Origin: AEGEAN-183 sp964002385
GTDB lineage: Bacteria > Pseudomonadota > Gammaproteobacteria > Magnimaribacterales > Magnimaribacteraceae
Direction: 5' to 3'
NCBI GenBank assembly: GCA_964002385.1
Contig: CAXFFS010000001.1
Coordinates: 1 to 46,124 of the forward strand
DNA length: 46,124 bases
Position numbers and translations under genes: made by a program. The notes beneath the pieces are model-generated. The model was not told the origin of the DNA and made no database searches. It saw only the letters and a program-made list of their open reading frames with translations. Positions 31,340 through 39,432 of this stretch are shown here, in pieces (the first letter of the stretch is position 1; each line of letters begins with the position of its first letter).

Positions 31340-31663
31340 ATGGCTTTTATAGTTGTAGAATCCTGTATTAAATGCAAGCTCACTGACTGCGTTGAGGTCT
31401 GTCCCGTGGATTGTTTTTATGAGGGACCAAACATGCTTGTAATCAATCCTGATGAATGTATTGATTGTGCTTTATGTGAACCTGAATGTCCTGTAGATGC
31501 AATTTACTCAGAAGATGAGCTTCCAGAGGATCAAATTCAATTTATAGAATTAAATGCAGAGCTATGCATGGAATGGCCTAATATTACCGAAGAAAAAGAC
31601 CCTCCTGAAGACGCCGATGAATGGAGAGAAGTAAAAAATAAAATTAAATATCTCGAAAAGTAG
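31340..31663 (+). CDS. fdxA: Seven-iron ferredoxin FdxA ([3Fe-4S][4Fe-4S])
   Basis: 107 residues from ATG 31340 (MAFIVVES...), the usual start and length of the family; a TTG at 31304 would add 12 nonconserved residues and was not used. Compared with Azotobacter vinelandii FdI, Cys9, 17 and 50 match the [3Fe-4S] ligands, Cys21, 40, 43 and 46 the [4Fe-4S] ligands, and Cys25 the free cysteine. It is a low-potential electron carrier, a possible partner of the korCAB proteins, although no direct link is shown. In Pseudomonas fdxA lies next to rpoS and mutS, both missing here. Its end overlaps the convergent DUF368 gene by 20 bases. Confidence 0.95.
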   Translation: MAFIVVESCIKCKLTDCVEVCPVDCFYEGPNMLVINPDECIDCALCEPECPVDAIYSEDELPEDQIQFIELNAELCMEWPNITEEKDPPEDADEWREVKNKIKYLEK

Positions 31664-32504
31664 AAGATAATTTTTGTAAGAGAAAAATAAATAAAACTCC
31701 TAGAATTAAGCCTGAAAAGGTTTCAATATAACCTAATTGATATTCGGGTAGAGAAATCTTCCATTCATCAGATTTCCATAGTAAAGGAATGCTCAAAAAG
31801 ACTAAGGAATAAAAGAAACCTAAAAGGTGGTCGGGATAATCTTCATAAGCTTTTTTAACTACCCTAATGAAAAGTAAGAGACCTACTAAACATCCTGCAA
31901 ATAAACTTGAAAGAACAATTAAATTAAAATCTTTAATTGAAATAATAACTAACTCGTAAATACCTAACAGTACCAATATAAAACTTCCAGAAATACCTGG
32001 GAGTATAAAAGCACATACTCCAACAAATCCTCCAAAAAATATGTAAATTAGACTAACTTCTCTAAATTCATTAGACGGGAAACTCCATGCCAAAGTTATT
32101 ACTAAACAAGCTAACAAAAATCCTAAGAAAAACTTTTTATCAAGCTTCTCAGGTTTTAAGGGTTTGTAAAATAAAGAAGTGAAGAGAATGCCAGAGAAGA
32201 AGGCCTTGAGAAAGAATGGGAAATTATGAAAAAAGAAAACAATTATTGAGGAAAGGGATAATACAGATACGATCATCCCTAGAACCAAGAAAAGAAGAAA
32301 ATTGGTATCAGATTGGCGCCAAGATTGTTTAAAACTTCCACTTAATATACCTTTCAAAAAAGTAAAATTAATATTTGAAATAGCCCTTATTAATCTTTCG
32401 TAAATACCTAATATAAGAGCAATTGTTCCGCCAGAAACTCCTGGGATTAATTCAGCAACTCCCATAATCATGCCTTTAAAGAAAATGGATAGATTAGATT
32501 TCAT
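31644..32504 (-). CDS. DUF368 family polytopic membrane protein
   Basis: 286 residues from ATG 32504 (MKSNLSIFFKGMIMG); a TTG at 32516 is open but less likely. Eight hydrophobic segments. The segment GMIMGVAELIPGVSGGTIALILGIYE near the N-terminus and FILPGISGSFILVLLGIYE near the middle are twin PGxSG motifs typical of DUF368. Recent work links DUF368 proteins to undecaprenyl phosphate translocation, which would fit a cell-envelope lipid role; I state this from memory and the sequence cannot confirm it. Located 20 bases downstream of pcm. Confidence 0.8.
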   Translation of the reverse strand: MKSNLSIFFKGMIMGVAELIPGVSGGTIALILGIYERLIRAISNINFTFLKGILSGSFKQSWRQSDTNFLLFLVLGMIVSVLSLSSIIVFFFHNFPFFLKAFFSGILFTSLFYKPLKPEKLDKKFFLGFLLACLVITLAWSFPSNEFREVSLIYIFFGGFVGVCAFILPGISGSFILVLLGIYELVIISIKDFNLIVLSSLFAGCLVGLLLFIRVVKKAYEDYPDHLLGFFYSLVFLSIPLLWKSDEWKISLPEYQLGYIETFSGLILGVLFIFLLQKLSSTFRDI

Positions 32505-32524
32505 AAAAAGTACCAAAAAAAGAT

Positions 32525-33211
32525 TTATTCAACTCTGCCGCCTAAAAAGGGAACAAAGAGCACTTTTTCTACAACTTCTGTTTCGTATTTATCTTTCCCT
32601 ATTTTTTTTATTAGTGACAGGTCTTGAACCTCCCTATCTCCTATAGGAGCAACTAATCTTCCTCCAACATTTAGCTTATCTAGAAAGTAAGAAGGAACTT
32701 CTAAAGGAGCAGCTGCAAATAATATGGCATCATAATTTTCTGAAGAATCTCTAAAGTTTGACCCATCGTCAAATAGAAGCCTTACATTCCTAATTTTTAG
32801 GTTCTTTAAATTCATGGCAGCCTTATCGTGCAATGCTTTAATCCTTTCCAAAGAATGCACGGATTTAGAGAAACGAGAAAGAATTGCAGCTTGATAGCCA
32901 CAACCTGTTCCGACTTCTAAAGCTTTTTCTATGGGTTGTGCTTCCAATTTTTTATCTTCTATCAGAATCTCAGTCATCCTTGCAACTATATATGGTTGAG
33001 AAATTGTTTGTTGATATCCTATGGGCAATGCAAGGTCTTCATAAGCTCTTGAAGCTAGAGCTTCATCTAAAAATAAATGTCTCGGTGTGTCCCTCATTGC
33101 CTCTAAGACCCTTACGTCTTTAATACCTTTTTCAGTCAATCTTTCTACCAGTCTCTGTCTGGTCCTCAGAGAGGTCATCCCAAGGCCCTGAGTTTTTCTT
33201 TTTTCTAACAT
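32525..33211 (-). CDS. pcm: Protein-L-isoaspartate O-methyltransferase
   Basis: 228 residues (E. coli 208, N-terminus longer). Residues about 95-110 ALEVGTGCGYQAAILS are SAM motif I; RHLFLDEALASRAYEDLALPIGYQQTISQPYIVARM is the isoaspartate-recognition segment; and FAAAPLEVP, GGRLVAPIG follow. It repairs damaged aspartyl residues. The ATG at 33211 lies 2 bases after surE; a second in-frame ATG at 33178 (MTSLRTRQ) would give the usual length. The gene order surE-pcm is conserved, but nlpD-rpoS that follow in gammaproteobacteria are missing. Confidence 0.95.
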   Translation of the reverse strand: MLEKRKTQGLGMTSLRTRQRLVERLTEKGIKDVRVLEAMRDTPRHLFLDEALASRAYEDLALPIGYQQTISQPYIVARMTEILIEDKKLEAQPIEKALEVGTGCGYQAAILSRFSKSVHSLERIKALHDKAAMNLKNLKIRNVRLLFDDGSNFRDSSENYDAILFAAAPLEVPSYFLDKLNVGGRLVAPIGDREVQDLSLIKKIGKDKYETEVVEKVLFVPFLGGRVE

Positions 33212-33213
33212 GC

Positions 33214-33987
33214 TTAGTTAAAAGAGTTTATCCATTCTTTTAGCAATTGATCGTAATCGTTTACTAAAAATCTTGGTCCAATTGGACTAATAGAGACTTC
33301 GCCTCTGGTTAAGGTTGCAATATCAGAGTTTTCTTCATTCTCAGGTACTTTATTTCTGTGAGTTATCCAGAATTGATCTTTTCCTGAATTTAAAGTTTCT
33401 TTACGTGGCGGGTTTCTTTTTCCCCACGAACCAGGGTAAGTGAGTTTTAGTCTATTAATCTCTTCATAATTAAGATTAGGAACATTAACATTTAGTGTTA
33501 TTTTAGAATCTATTTTAATTTCGTGTAATTTCTCAATGATATCTGCACCTATCTTTGCAGCAGTTAAAAAATTAGGTTGGGATTTACCTTCTGAACCAGG
33601 TTGTATAAATGCTGCTGCAGAAATAGCAATTGATGGAATAGAAAATTCCCTACCTTCCATGGCTGCCCCAACCGTACCGGAATAGAGTAAATCTTCTGCC
33701 ATATTTGCCCCATAGTTTATACCGCTCAACAATAAATCTGGTTCAAATGGACAAAGTTGATTTAAACCCAAATGTACACAATCAACTGGAGTTCCGTTGA
33801 TAGCTATAAAATTTTCTTTTATTTTAATGGGGAATAGAGGCCTTTTGGTTGTAATAGATGAACCAGCTCCGCTCATTTCTTTTTCCGGAGCTATAACGAA
33901 AACCTCATGTTCCTTTATTAATTGGTCGTGAAGTACATTTATGCCTTCAGCATGAATGCCGTCATCATTACACAGCATTATTTTCAT
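33214..33987 (-). CDS. surE: 5'/3'-nucleotidase SurE
   Basis: 257 residues (E. coli 253). It begins MKIMLCNDDGIHAEGI with the metal-binding Asp pair (Asp8-Asp9), then VIAPEKEMSGAGSSIT and LLLSGINYGANMAEDLLYSGTVGAAMEG. It is a phosphatase on nucleotides in the cytoplasm. truD, which normally separates ispF from surE, is absent; ispF ends 6 bases upstream. Confidence 0.96.
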   Translation of the reverse strand: MKIMLCNDDGIHAEGINVLHDQLIKEHEVFVIAPEKEMSGAGSSITTKRPLFPIKIKENFIAINGTPVDCVHLGLNQLCPFEPDLLLSGINYGANMAEDLLYSGTVGAAMEGREFSIPSIAISAAAFIQPGSEGKSQPNFLTAAKIGADIIEKLHEIKIDSKITLNVNVPNLNYEEINRLKLTYPGSWGKRNPPRKETLNSGKDQFWITHRNKVPENEENSDIATLTRGEVSISPIGPRFLVNDYDQLLKEWINSFN

Positions 33988-33993
33988 AAAAAA

Positions 33994-34473
33994 CTATTTA
34001 ATCCTTTTTTCAATCAGGGAAACTGTTTGGCAAGCAATTCCTCTTTTTTCTCCTTCAAAGCCCAAGCCATCTGTTGTAGTAGCCTTACAACTAACGCACC
34101 CCTTTTCAACTCTAAGGTCCTTAGAAAGAAAATCAATTATTAAATCTGCTTTTTGGTTAATTTTTGGGGTTTCTGTTATTAAAGTAATATCAACATTGAT
34201 AACTTTATATTTATTTGCATCCAGGAGATCCATAACTTGAGTTAAAAGAACTCTACTTGATATGTCTTTATTTTTTGGATCTTTTGATGAAAACAGACTA
34301 CCAATATCACCTAATGCAGCTGCTCCTAAAAGAGAATCAATAACAGAATGGATAATAACATCTCCATCGGAGTATGCTTCTAAGGCATATTCACATTCAA
34401 TAAAAACACCACCGAGATACATCCCCTTTCCGGGTATGAGTTTATGGGCATCATATCCAATTCCAACTCTCAA
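33994..34473 (-). CDS. ispF: 2-C-methyl-D-erythritol 2,4-cyclodiphosphate synthase
   Basis: 159 residues (E. coli 159). RVGIGYDAHKL supplies the zinc Asp8/His10 pair, GDGDVIIHSVIDSLLGAAALGDIG the second ligand set, and the C-terminus is conserved (ATTTDGLGFEGEKRGIACQTV). Fifth enzyme of the MEP isoprenoid route. The start is TTG with GGAGAG 5 bases upstream and lies one base after the ispD stop, so the two are coupled. Confidence 0.96.
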   Translation of the reverse strand: MRVGIGYDAHKLIPGKGMYLGGVFIECEYALEAYSDGDVIIHSVIDSLLGAAALGDIGSLFSSKDPKNKDISSRVLLTQVMDLLDANKYKVINVDITLITETPKINQKADLIIDFLSKDLRVEKGCVSCKATTTDGLGFEGEKRGIACQTVSLIEKRIK

Positions 34474-34474
34474 A

Positions 34475-35179
34475 TTAACTCTCCATTCTTCCTTGAGAAG
34501 AAAGTATTGATTTAATCAAATTTAAATCTTCAGGAAAGGTTAGTTTTATATTATCTTTAAACCCTTGAACCATTTTTAATTTTCCACCATTAGCTTCTAT
34601 TAAACTAGCTTCATCAGTAAATTCTTTATTTAGATTCTCTTCTGAAACATTTTTTACTAGGACTTCTTTTTTAAAAATTTGAGGAGTAAAGGCTCTCCAT
34701 AGCTCAGCTCTATCAAGAGTACTTAATATAAAAGATTCCTTAACTGATACTTTCTTTATGGTATCTGAACAAGGGATGCCTAAAACAACTCCATCTACTT
34801 CATTGTCTATTGAATCAAGTGCTAGTTGAACATCAGAGCTCCTTAAACAAGGCCTCACAGCATCGTGGATAAGAAAATAATCAAAGGATACATCTGACTG
34901 TTCCCAGAATTTAATTCCGTTAGCAACAGATTTGAATCTGCTATGTCCCCCTTCAGCTATAAAGATTTTAGGATTATCTATTGGATCTAGAGCTTTATGG
35001 TATTGATCATCAGGTGGAACTAGCACGCAAATTCCAATACATTCAGAAAAATCTAGAAGGGGTCTAATACTTAACTCAAGCACGGTTCTTCCATCTAGTT
35101 TCAGGAATTGTTTTGGTACTTCTCCAGAGTACCTACTACTCTTCCCGGCAGCTGGAATAATGGCAACAAAGTTATTCAT
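34475..35179 (-). CDS. ispD: 2-C-methyl-D-erythritol 4-phosphate cytidylyltransferase
   Basis: 234 residues (E. coli 236). AIIPAAGKSSRYSGEVPKQF is the nucleotide-binding loop with the catalytic Arg/Lys; FLIHDAVRPCLRSSDV and ALWR-like RAELWRAFTPQIF follow. It makes CDP-methylerythritol in the MEP pathway. The start overlaps ftsB by 4 bases, and the gene precedes ispF as usual. Confidence 0.96.
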   Translation of the reverse strand: MNNFVAIIPAAGKSSRYSGEVPKQFLKLDGRTVLELSIRPLLDFSECIGICVLVPPDDQYHKALDPIDNPKIFIAEGGHSRFKSVANGIKFWEQSDVSFDYFLIHDAVRPCLRSSDVQLALDSIDNEVDGVVLGIPCSDTIKKVSVKESFILSTLDRAELWRAFTPQIFKKEVLVKNVSEENLNKEFTDEASLIEANGGKLKMVQGFKDNIKLTFPEDLNLIKSILSSQGRMES

Positions 35180-35541
35180 TGATCTTGATTAGATATTTTA
35201 GGATCAATTTCTTTGTCTTTAGTCAGCTCAGATTGAAATTTATAAAAAGTCTCACCTGGTTTTATCAAACCTAATTCATATCTAGCCAACCCTTCAATGG
35301 CATTTCTTTCTGATCTTAATTGTTCTTTTTCTTGTTCCAACAAAAGATTGCTTCTCTCTAGTTCTAAAGTTAATTGTTCCTTTTCTTTAAACTCTTCCTT
35401 TAAATCCTGCAGATTTGAATACCCATAGTCCCCAGACCAAATATTAACTTGTATCATTATCAGAAAGACCAACAAAAGTATTACTGAAGGAAAGAAGATA
35501 TAGTCATCCTTATTAAGCTTTTTTAGTTTATAAAGCTTCAT
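35176..35541 (-). CDS. ftsB: Cell division protein FtsB
   Basis: 121 residues from ATG 35541 (E. coli 103); a TTG at 35553 is an alternative. One membrane helix (about 16-33) is followed by a heptad-like coiled coil, LKEEFKEKEQLTLELERSNLLLEQEKEQLRSERNAIEGLARYELGLIKPGETFYKF, whose ARYELGLIKPGETFY end is the FtsB signature. It bridges FtsL and FtsQ in the divisome. Its start overlaps the end of eno, and it overlaps ispD, matching gammaproteobacterial order eno-ftsB-ispD. Confidence 0.93.
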   Translation of the reverse strand: MKLYKLKKLNKDDYIFFPSVILLLVFLIMIQVNIWSGDYGYSNLQDLKEEFKEKEQLTLELERSNLLLEQEKEQLRSERNAIEGLARYELGLIKPGETFYKFQSELTKDKEIDPKISNQDQ

Positions 35542-36826
35542 TTTTCCCAACAAAAGGAATTTTAAATTTCTCTTCTAAAATTATTAAGCGATTATATTTT
35601 GAGACTCTATCAGTCCTAGAAGGAGCTCCCGTTTTAATTTGTCCAGCAGCCAAACCGATAGCAAGATCAGCTATAGAAGTATCTTCAGTTTCACCTGAGC
35701 GATGCGAGATAATAGTTTTGTAACCATTTTCTTGAGATAAAGCTACTGCTTCTAAAGTCTCAGAAATCGTTCCTATTTGATTCATTTTAATAAGTACTGA
35801 GTTTGCTACACTTTCTTCTATTCCCCTTTTTATCCTTTCAGGATTAGTAGCAAAGAGGTCATCACCAACTAATTGCACTTCTGAACCCAAAGTTTGTGTT
35901 AAGGACTTCCACCCTTCCCAATCATCTTCATCTAAGCCATCTTCAATTGAATTAATGGGGTATTTTGAGGTTAAAGTTTTGAGATAACTAATCATCTCTC
36001 CAGGATTAAGATGCTTATCTTCTCCTTGTAGAATATATTTATTTTCGTTGAAAAACTCTGAAGAAGCAGGGTCTATACATACAAAAACATCCTTTCCAGC
36101 TTCATAACCAGAAGCTTTTATTGCTTTAAGAATAAGCTCTATTGCTTCCTCAGCTGTTGCTAATTGAGGTGCGAAACCCCCTTCATCACCTACGGAAGTA
36201 ATTAAATTTTCACTTTTAAGCAAATTCTTAAGTTCATAAAAAATTTCTACACCACAACGTAAGGCTGATTTAAAAGTATTAAATCCTAAAGGTTGAATCA
36301 TGAATTCTTGAAAATCAATCTTATTATCAGCATGAACTCCTCCATTCAAAATATTTAACATAGGTGCAGGAAGAATAGGTTCTTTATTTAACTTAGAAAC
36401 TTGTTTATTTATAGAATGTATATATTGATAAAGAGGCATAGACCTAGAAACAGCGGATGCCCTTAAGTTAGCTAGAGAAACAGCTAAAATTGAATTTGCT
36501 CCTAGAGCACTCTTATTATGAGTTCCATCGGCTTTACATAAATTAGTATCTATAAACTTCTGGTCTAAAGGATCTAAACCAATGATTGATTCTTTTAATT
36601 CATTTTTTATAAAATTGATTGCCTTTGAGACTCCTCTTCCGTTGTACCTAGACTTATCTCTGTCTCTAAATTCTAAAGCTTCGTGCTTACCTGTTGAGGC
36701 ACCAGAAGGTACATATGCTATTGAAGAGTTGTTATCTGAGAGTATTACTTCTGCCGCTATAGTAGGGCTTCCTCGGGAATCTAATACTTCAAAAGCTAAA
36801 ATATCTTTGATAGTTAATTTAGCCAC
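35528..36826 (-). CDS. eno: Enolase
   Basis: 432 residues (E. coli 432). Conserved segments are EVLDSRGSPTIAAEV at the start, GGVHADNKIDFQEFMIQP, SVGDEGGFAPQ with a catalytic Glu, SIEDGLDEDDWEGW, GDDLFATNPERI, and IISHRSGETEDTSIADLAIG. The start codon is GTG. Converts 2-phosphoglycerate to phosphoenolpyruvate, and the adjacent kdsA uses phosphoenolpyruvate. kdsA ends 2 bases upstream. Confidence 0.98.
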   Translation of the reverse strand: MAKLTIKDILAFEVLDSRGSPTIAAEVILSDNNSSIAYVPSGASTGKHEALEFRDRDKSRYNGRGVSKAINFIKNELKESIIGLDPLDQKFIDTNLCKADGTHNKSALGANSILAVSLANLRASAVSRSMPLYQYIHSINKQVSKLNKEPILPAPMLNILNGGVHADNKIDFQEFMIQPLGFNTFKSALRCGVEIFYELKNLLKSENLITSVGDEGGFAPQLATAEEAIELILKAIKASGYEAGKDVFVCIDPASSEFFNENKYILQGEDKHLNPGEMISYLKTLTSKYPINSIEDGLDEDDWEGWKSLTQTLGSEVQLVGDDLFATNPERIKRGIEESVANSVLIKMNQIGTISETLEAVALSQENGYKTIISHRSGETEDTSIADLAIGLAAGQIKTGAPSRTDRVSKYNRLIILEEKFKIPFVGKNEAL

Positions 36827-36828
36827 TT

Positions 36829-37668
36829 TTAACTTATCTCTATTTCAGAAAATGTTTTTACTAACTTATCAATAGCCTTAATCTGGTGCAAGAATTCTTT
36901 TAGATGTTTTAAAGGTAAGGCACAAGGACCATCACATTTAGCTTTATCTGGATCAGGATGTGTTTCTAAGAACAAACCAGCAATACCTATAGATATTGCA
37001 GATTTAGCTAGATCTAGAGCTAACGATCTTCTTCCAGAAGTACTTTCACCTTTCCCCCCAGGTTCCTGTAGAGAATGAGTCACATCAAAAATTACTGGGT
37101 AGTCATATCGCTTTAGCTCAGCCAAACCCAGCATATCAACCACAAGGTTGTTATAGCCAAATGTAGTTCCTCTTTCACATAACAAGATATTCTTGTTATT
37201 AAAATGTTCGAATTTAGTAATAATATTTTTCATCTCAGCCGGTGAAATAAATTGACCCTTCTTAACATTAACAGGCAGTCCAGTTATAGCTGCACTAGAA
37301 ATTAAATCTGTTTGTCGACATAGAAATGCAGGGATCTGTATGACATCCAATATTTCTTTAGCCTTTTCAACTTCTCCCGGAGAGTGGACATCAGACATTA
37401 CAGGCACTTTGTAATCTGATTTAATCTTTCCTAACACCTCTAGACCTTTTTCAATTCCTGGTCCCCTAAAAGATTCAATTGAAGACCTGTTAGCTTTATC
37501 ATAAGAAGCTTTGAAAATAAAAGGGATGTCCAGTTCATCACACACTTTTTTCAATTCTCCTACCACTTCTTTAACTATAGATTCATCCTCTAGAACATTA
37601 AGACCAGATATAAGAACAAGACTTGACTTGTTGCTTAAAGAAATTTCACCTACTTTTACTTTTTTCAC
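36829..37668 (-). CDS. kdsA: 3-deoxy-8-phosphooctulonate (Kdo-8-P) synthase
   Basis: 279 residues (E. coli 284). FIFKASYDKANRSSIESFRGPGIEKGL, VPVMSDVHSPGEVEKA, IQIPAFLCRQTDL and VIFDVTHSLQEPG are Kdo-8-P synthase segments; the Asn of the non-metal type is visible in the KANRSS segment. It makes the Kdo precursor of lipopolysaccharide from phosphoenolpyruvate and arabinose-5-phosphate. The start is GTG, one base after the pyrG stop. pyrG-kdsA-eno is the order in Pseudomonas. Confidence 0.97.
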   Translation of the reverse strand: MKKVKVGEISLSNKSSLVLISGLNVLEDESIVKEVVGELKKVCDELDIPFIFKASYDKANRSSIESFRGPGIEKGLEVLGKIKSDYKVPVMSDVHSPGEVEKAKEILDVIQIPAFLCRQTDLISSAAITGLPVNVKKGQFISPAEMKNIITKFEHFNNKNILLCERGTTFGYNNLVVDMLGLAELKRYDYPVIFDVTHSLQEPGGKGESTSGRRSLALDLAKSAISIGIAGLFLETHPDPDKAKCDGPCALPLKHLKEFLHQIKAIDKLVKTFSEIEIS

Positions 37669-37669
37669 T

Positions 37670-39322
37670 TTAACTGCCTAATCGGCTCTGCTTTTGATCT
37701 TTAGCTGCATTAATAAATCCTTTAAATAGTGGGTGACCTTCCCTAGGGCAAGAAGTAAATTCTGGGTGGAACTGGCATCCTACAAACCAAGGGTGCTCAC
37801 TCATTTCTACAACTTCAACAAGATTTTTATCTTTTGACTTCCCTACTATATTTAGGCCCGACGATTCTAACTGATCTACATAATAGTTATTTACTTCATA
37901 TCTATGTCGATGCCTTTCTTGAATAGTGTTCTGTCCGTATAGTGAGCTGGTTAAAGAGTTTCCAGAAAGTAAGCATTCTTGCGAGCCTAAACGCATAGTG
38001 CCGCCTAGATCTGAGTTTTCATCGCGTTTTTCAATACCACCATCTGAGTCCATCCACTCATGTATCAATCCAACTACTGGATAATTAGTATTGCTGTCAA
38101 ATTCACTACTATTTGCTCCTTTAAGATTCAAAACATTTCTTGCAAACTCTATGATTGCTACCTGCATGCCTAAACAGATGCCTAAGTATGGAATTTTATT
38201 TTCTCTTGCATACTCTGCAGCTGTAATCATTCCTTCAATTCCCCTGTGCCCAAAGCCTCCTGGTACAAGAATGGCATCTACCCCATTTAAGACTTTACTA
38301 ACATTACTAGGTTCAATAATCTCCGAATCAATATGACTAATATTAATTTTCAATTCGTGTTGTATACCACCATGAACTAAAGCTTCGTTAAGTGATTTGT
38401 ATGCATCTTTAAGATCCATATATTTACCAACCATAGCAATAGTTACATCATTTGTTGGGTTGGTGTGGGCTTCAGTTACTTTCTTCCAGTCCTCGAGGTC
38501 TGGCTTCCTGCAGGAAAGTTCCAGCTTTTCAGTAACAATGTCATCAACCTTTTGAATACTTAACTGAATTGGTATTTTGTATATTGATTCAACATCAGGT
38601 ACAGAAATCACGCTTTGTTTCTCCACGTTAGTAAATAGCGCTATCTTTTCCCTGGCTTCATCAGAAAGTTCCTTGTCAGATCTACAAACAAGAATGTCGG
38701 GCTGAAGGCCATGAGATAACATTTCTTTAACTGATCTTTGTGTTGGTTTAGTTTTAGTCTCTCCTGCTGCAGCTATATAAGGAACTAGAGTTAGATGCAT
38801 AAATAAAGTTCTTTTGGAGCCAAGCTCTATTTTCATTTGCCTAATAGCTTCTAGAAAAGGTTGTGATTCTATATCACCAACTGTTCCTCCAATCTCAACT
38901 ATGGCTACTTGAGAATCTTTCGCACCCTTTAAAATCCTTCTTTTAATCTCATCAGTTATATGAGGTATAACTTGAACTGTACCGCCTAAATAATCACCCT
39001 TTCTTTCGTTTTTTAAGACGGTCTCATATACTTGTCCAGTAGTAAAATTATTGTCTTTGGACATCTTAGATTTGATAAATCTTTCGTAATGACCCAAATC
39101 TAAATCTGTTTCTGAACCATCTTCAGTTACAAAAACTTCACCATGTTGAAAAGGACTCATGGTTCCTGGATCCAAATTAATATATGGATCCAACTTCATG
39201 ATAGTTACTTTTATACCTCTGCTCTCTAACAAAGCTCCTAATGAAGCTGAGGTAATACCTTTACCTAAAGAAGATACCACTCCTCCTGTAACAAAAATGA
39301 ATCTAGTTTCTGAATTTCCCAT
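37670..39322 (-). CDS. pyrG: CTP synthase
   Basis: 550 residues (E. coli 545). The N-terminal amidoligase domain begins FIFVTGGVVSSLGKGITSASLG (P-loop). The glutamine amidotransferase domain has nucleophile Cys in PYLGICLGMQ near 385 and the His-Glu pair in FHPEFTSCPREGHPLF at the end. It converts UTP to CTP. A candidate promoter lies just upstream. First gene of the pyrG-kdsA-eno-ftsB-ispD-ispF-surE-pcm run. Confidence 0.98.
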   Translation of the reverse strand: MGNSETRFIFVTGGVVSSLGKGITSASLGALLESRGIKVTIMKLDPYINLDPGTMSPFQHGEVFVTEDGSETDLDLGHYERFIKSKMSKDNNFTTGQVYETVLKNERKGDYLGGTVQVIPHITDEIKRRILKGAKDSQVAIVEIGGTVGDIESQPFLEAIRQMKIELGSKRTLFMHLTLVPYIAAAGETKTKPTQRSVKEMLSHGLQPDILVCRSDKELSDEAREKIALFTNVEKQSVISVPDVESIYKIPIQLSIQKVDDIVTEKLELSCRKPDLEDWKKVTEAHTNPTNDVTIAMVGKYMDLKDAYKSLNEALVHGGIQHELKINISHIDSEIIEPSNVSKVLNGVDAILVPGGFGHRGIEGMITAAEYARENKIPYLGICLGMQVAIIEFARNVLNLKGANSSEFDSNTNYPVVGLIHEWMDSDGGIEKRDENSDLGGTMRLGSQECLLSGNSLTSSLYGQNTIQERHRHRYEVNNYYVDQLESSGLNIVGKSKDKNLVEVVEMSEHPWFVGCQFHPEFTSCPREGHPLFKGFINAAKDQKQSRLGS

Positions 39323-39364
39323 CTCTATATCAAGCAGAAAAAAGTCTCTGAACGATGGCCCTAC

Positions 39365-39393
39365 AGATTAACAAAAAGTAGGTTGAGTCACAA
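39365..39393 (-). promoter_or_regulatory. Candidate pyrG promoter
   Basis: On the minus strand TTGTGA (39388-39393) and TAATCT (39365-39370) are 17 bp apart, in the 110-base dnaB-pyrG spacer. The pyrG ATG is about 40 bases further on. This is the first plausible promoter for the nine-gene run downstream. Confidence 0.5.
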
Positions 39394-39432
39394 CGTAAAT
39401 AATTATTAGGTATAGATTAAATTATTTGTAGA

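Noticed and set aside
39323..39432. Gram-positive-type pyrG attenuation (GGGC start)
   Set aside because: A GTAGGGCC sequence lies near the predicted transcription start, but there is no terminator hairpin with a T-run before pyrG, so the mechanism is not supported.
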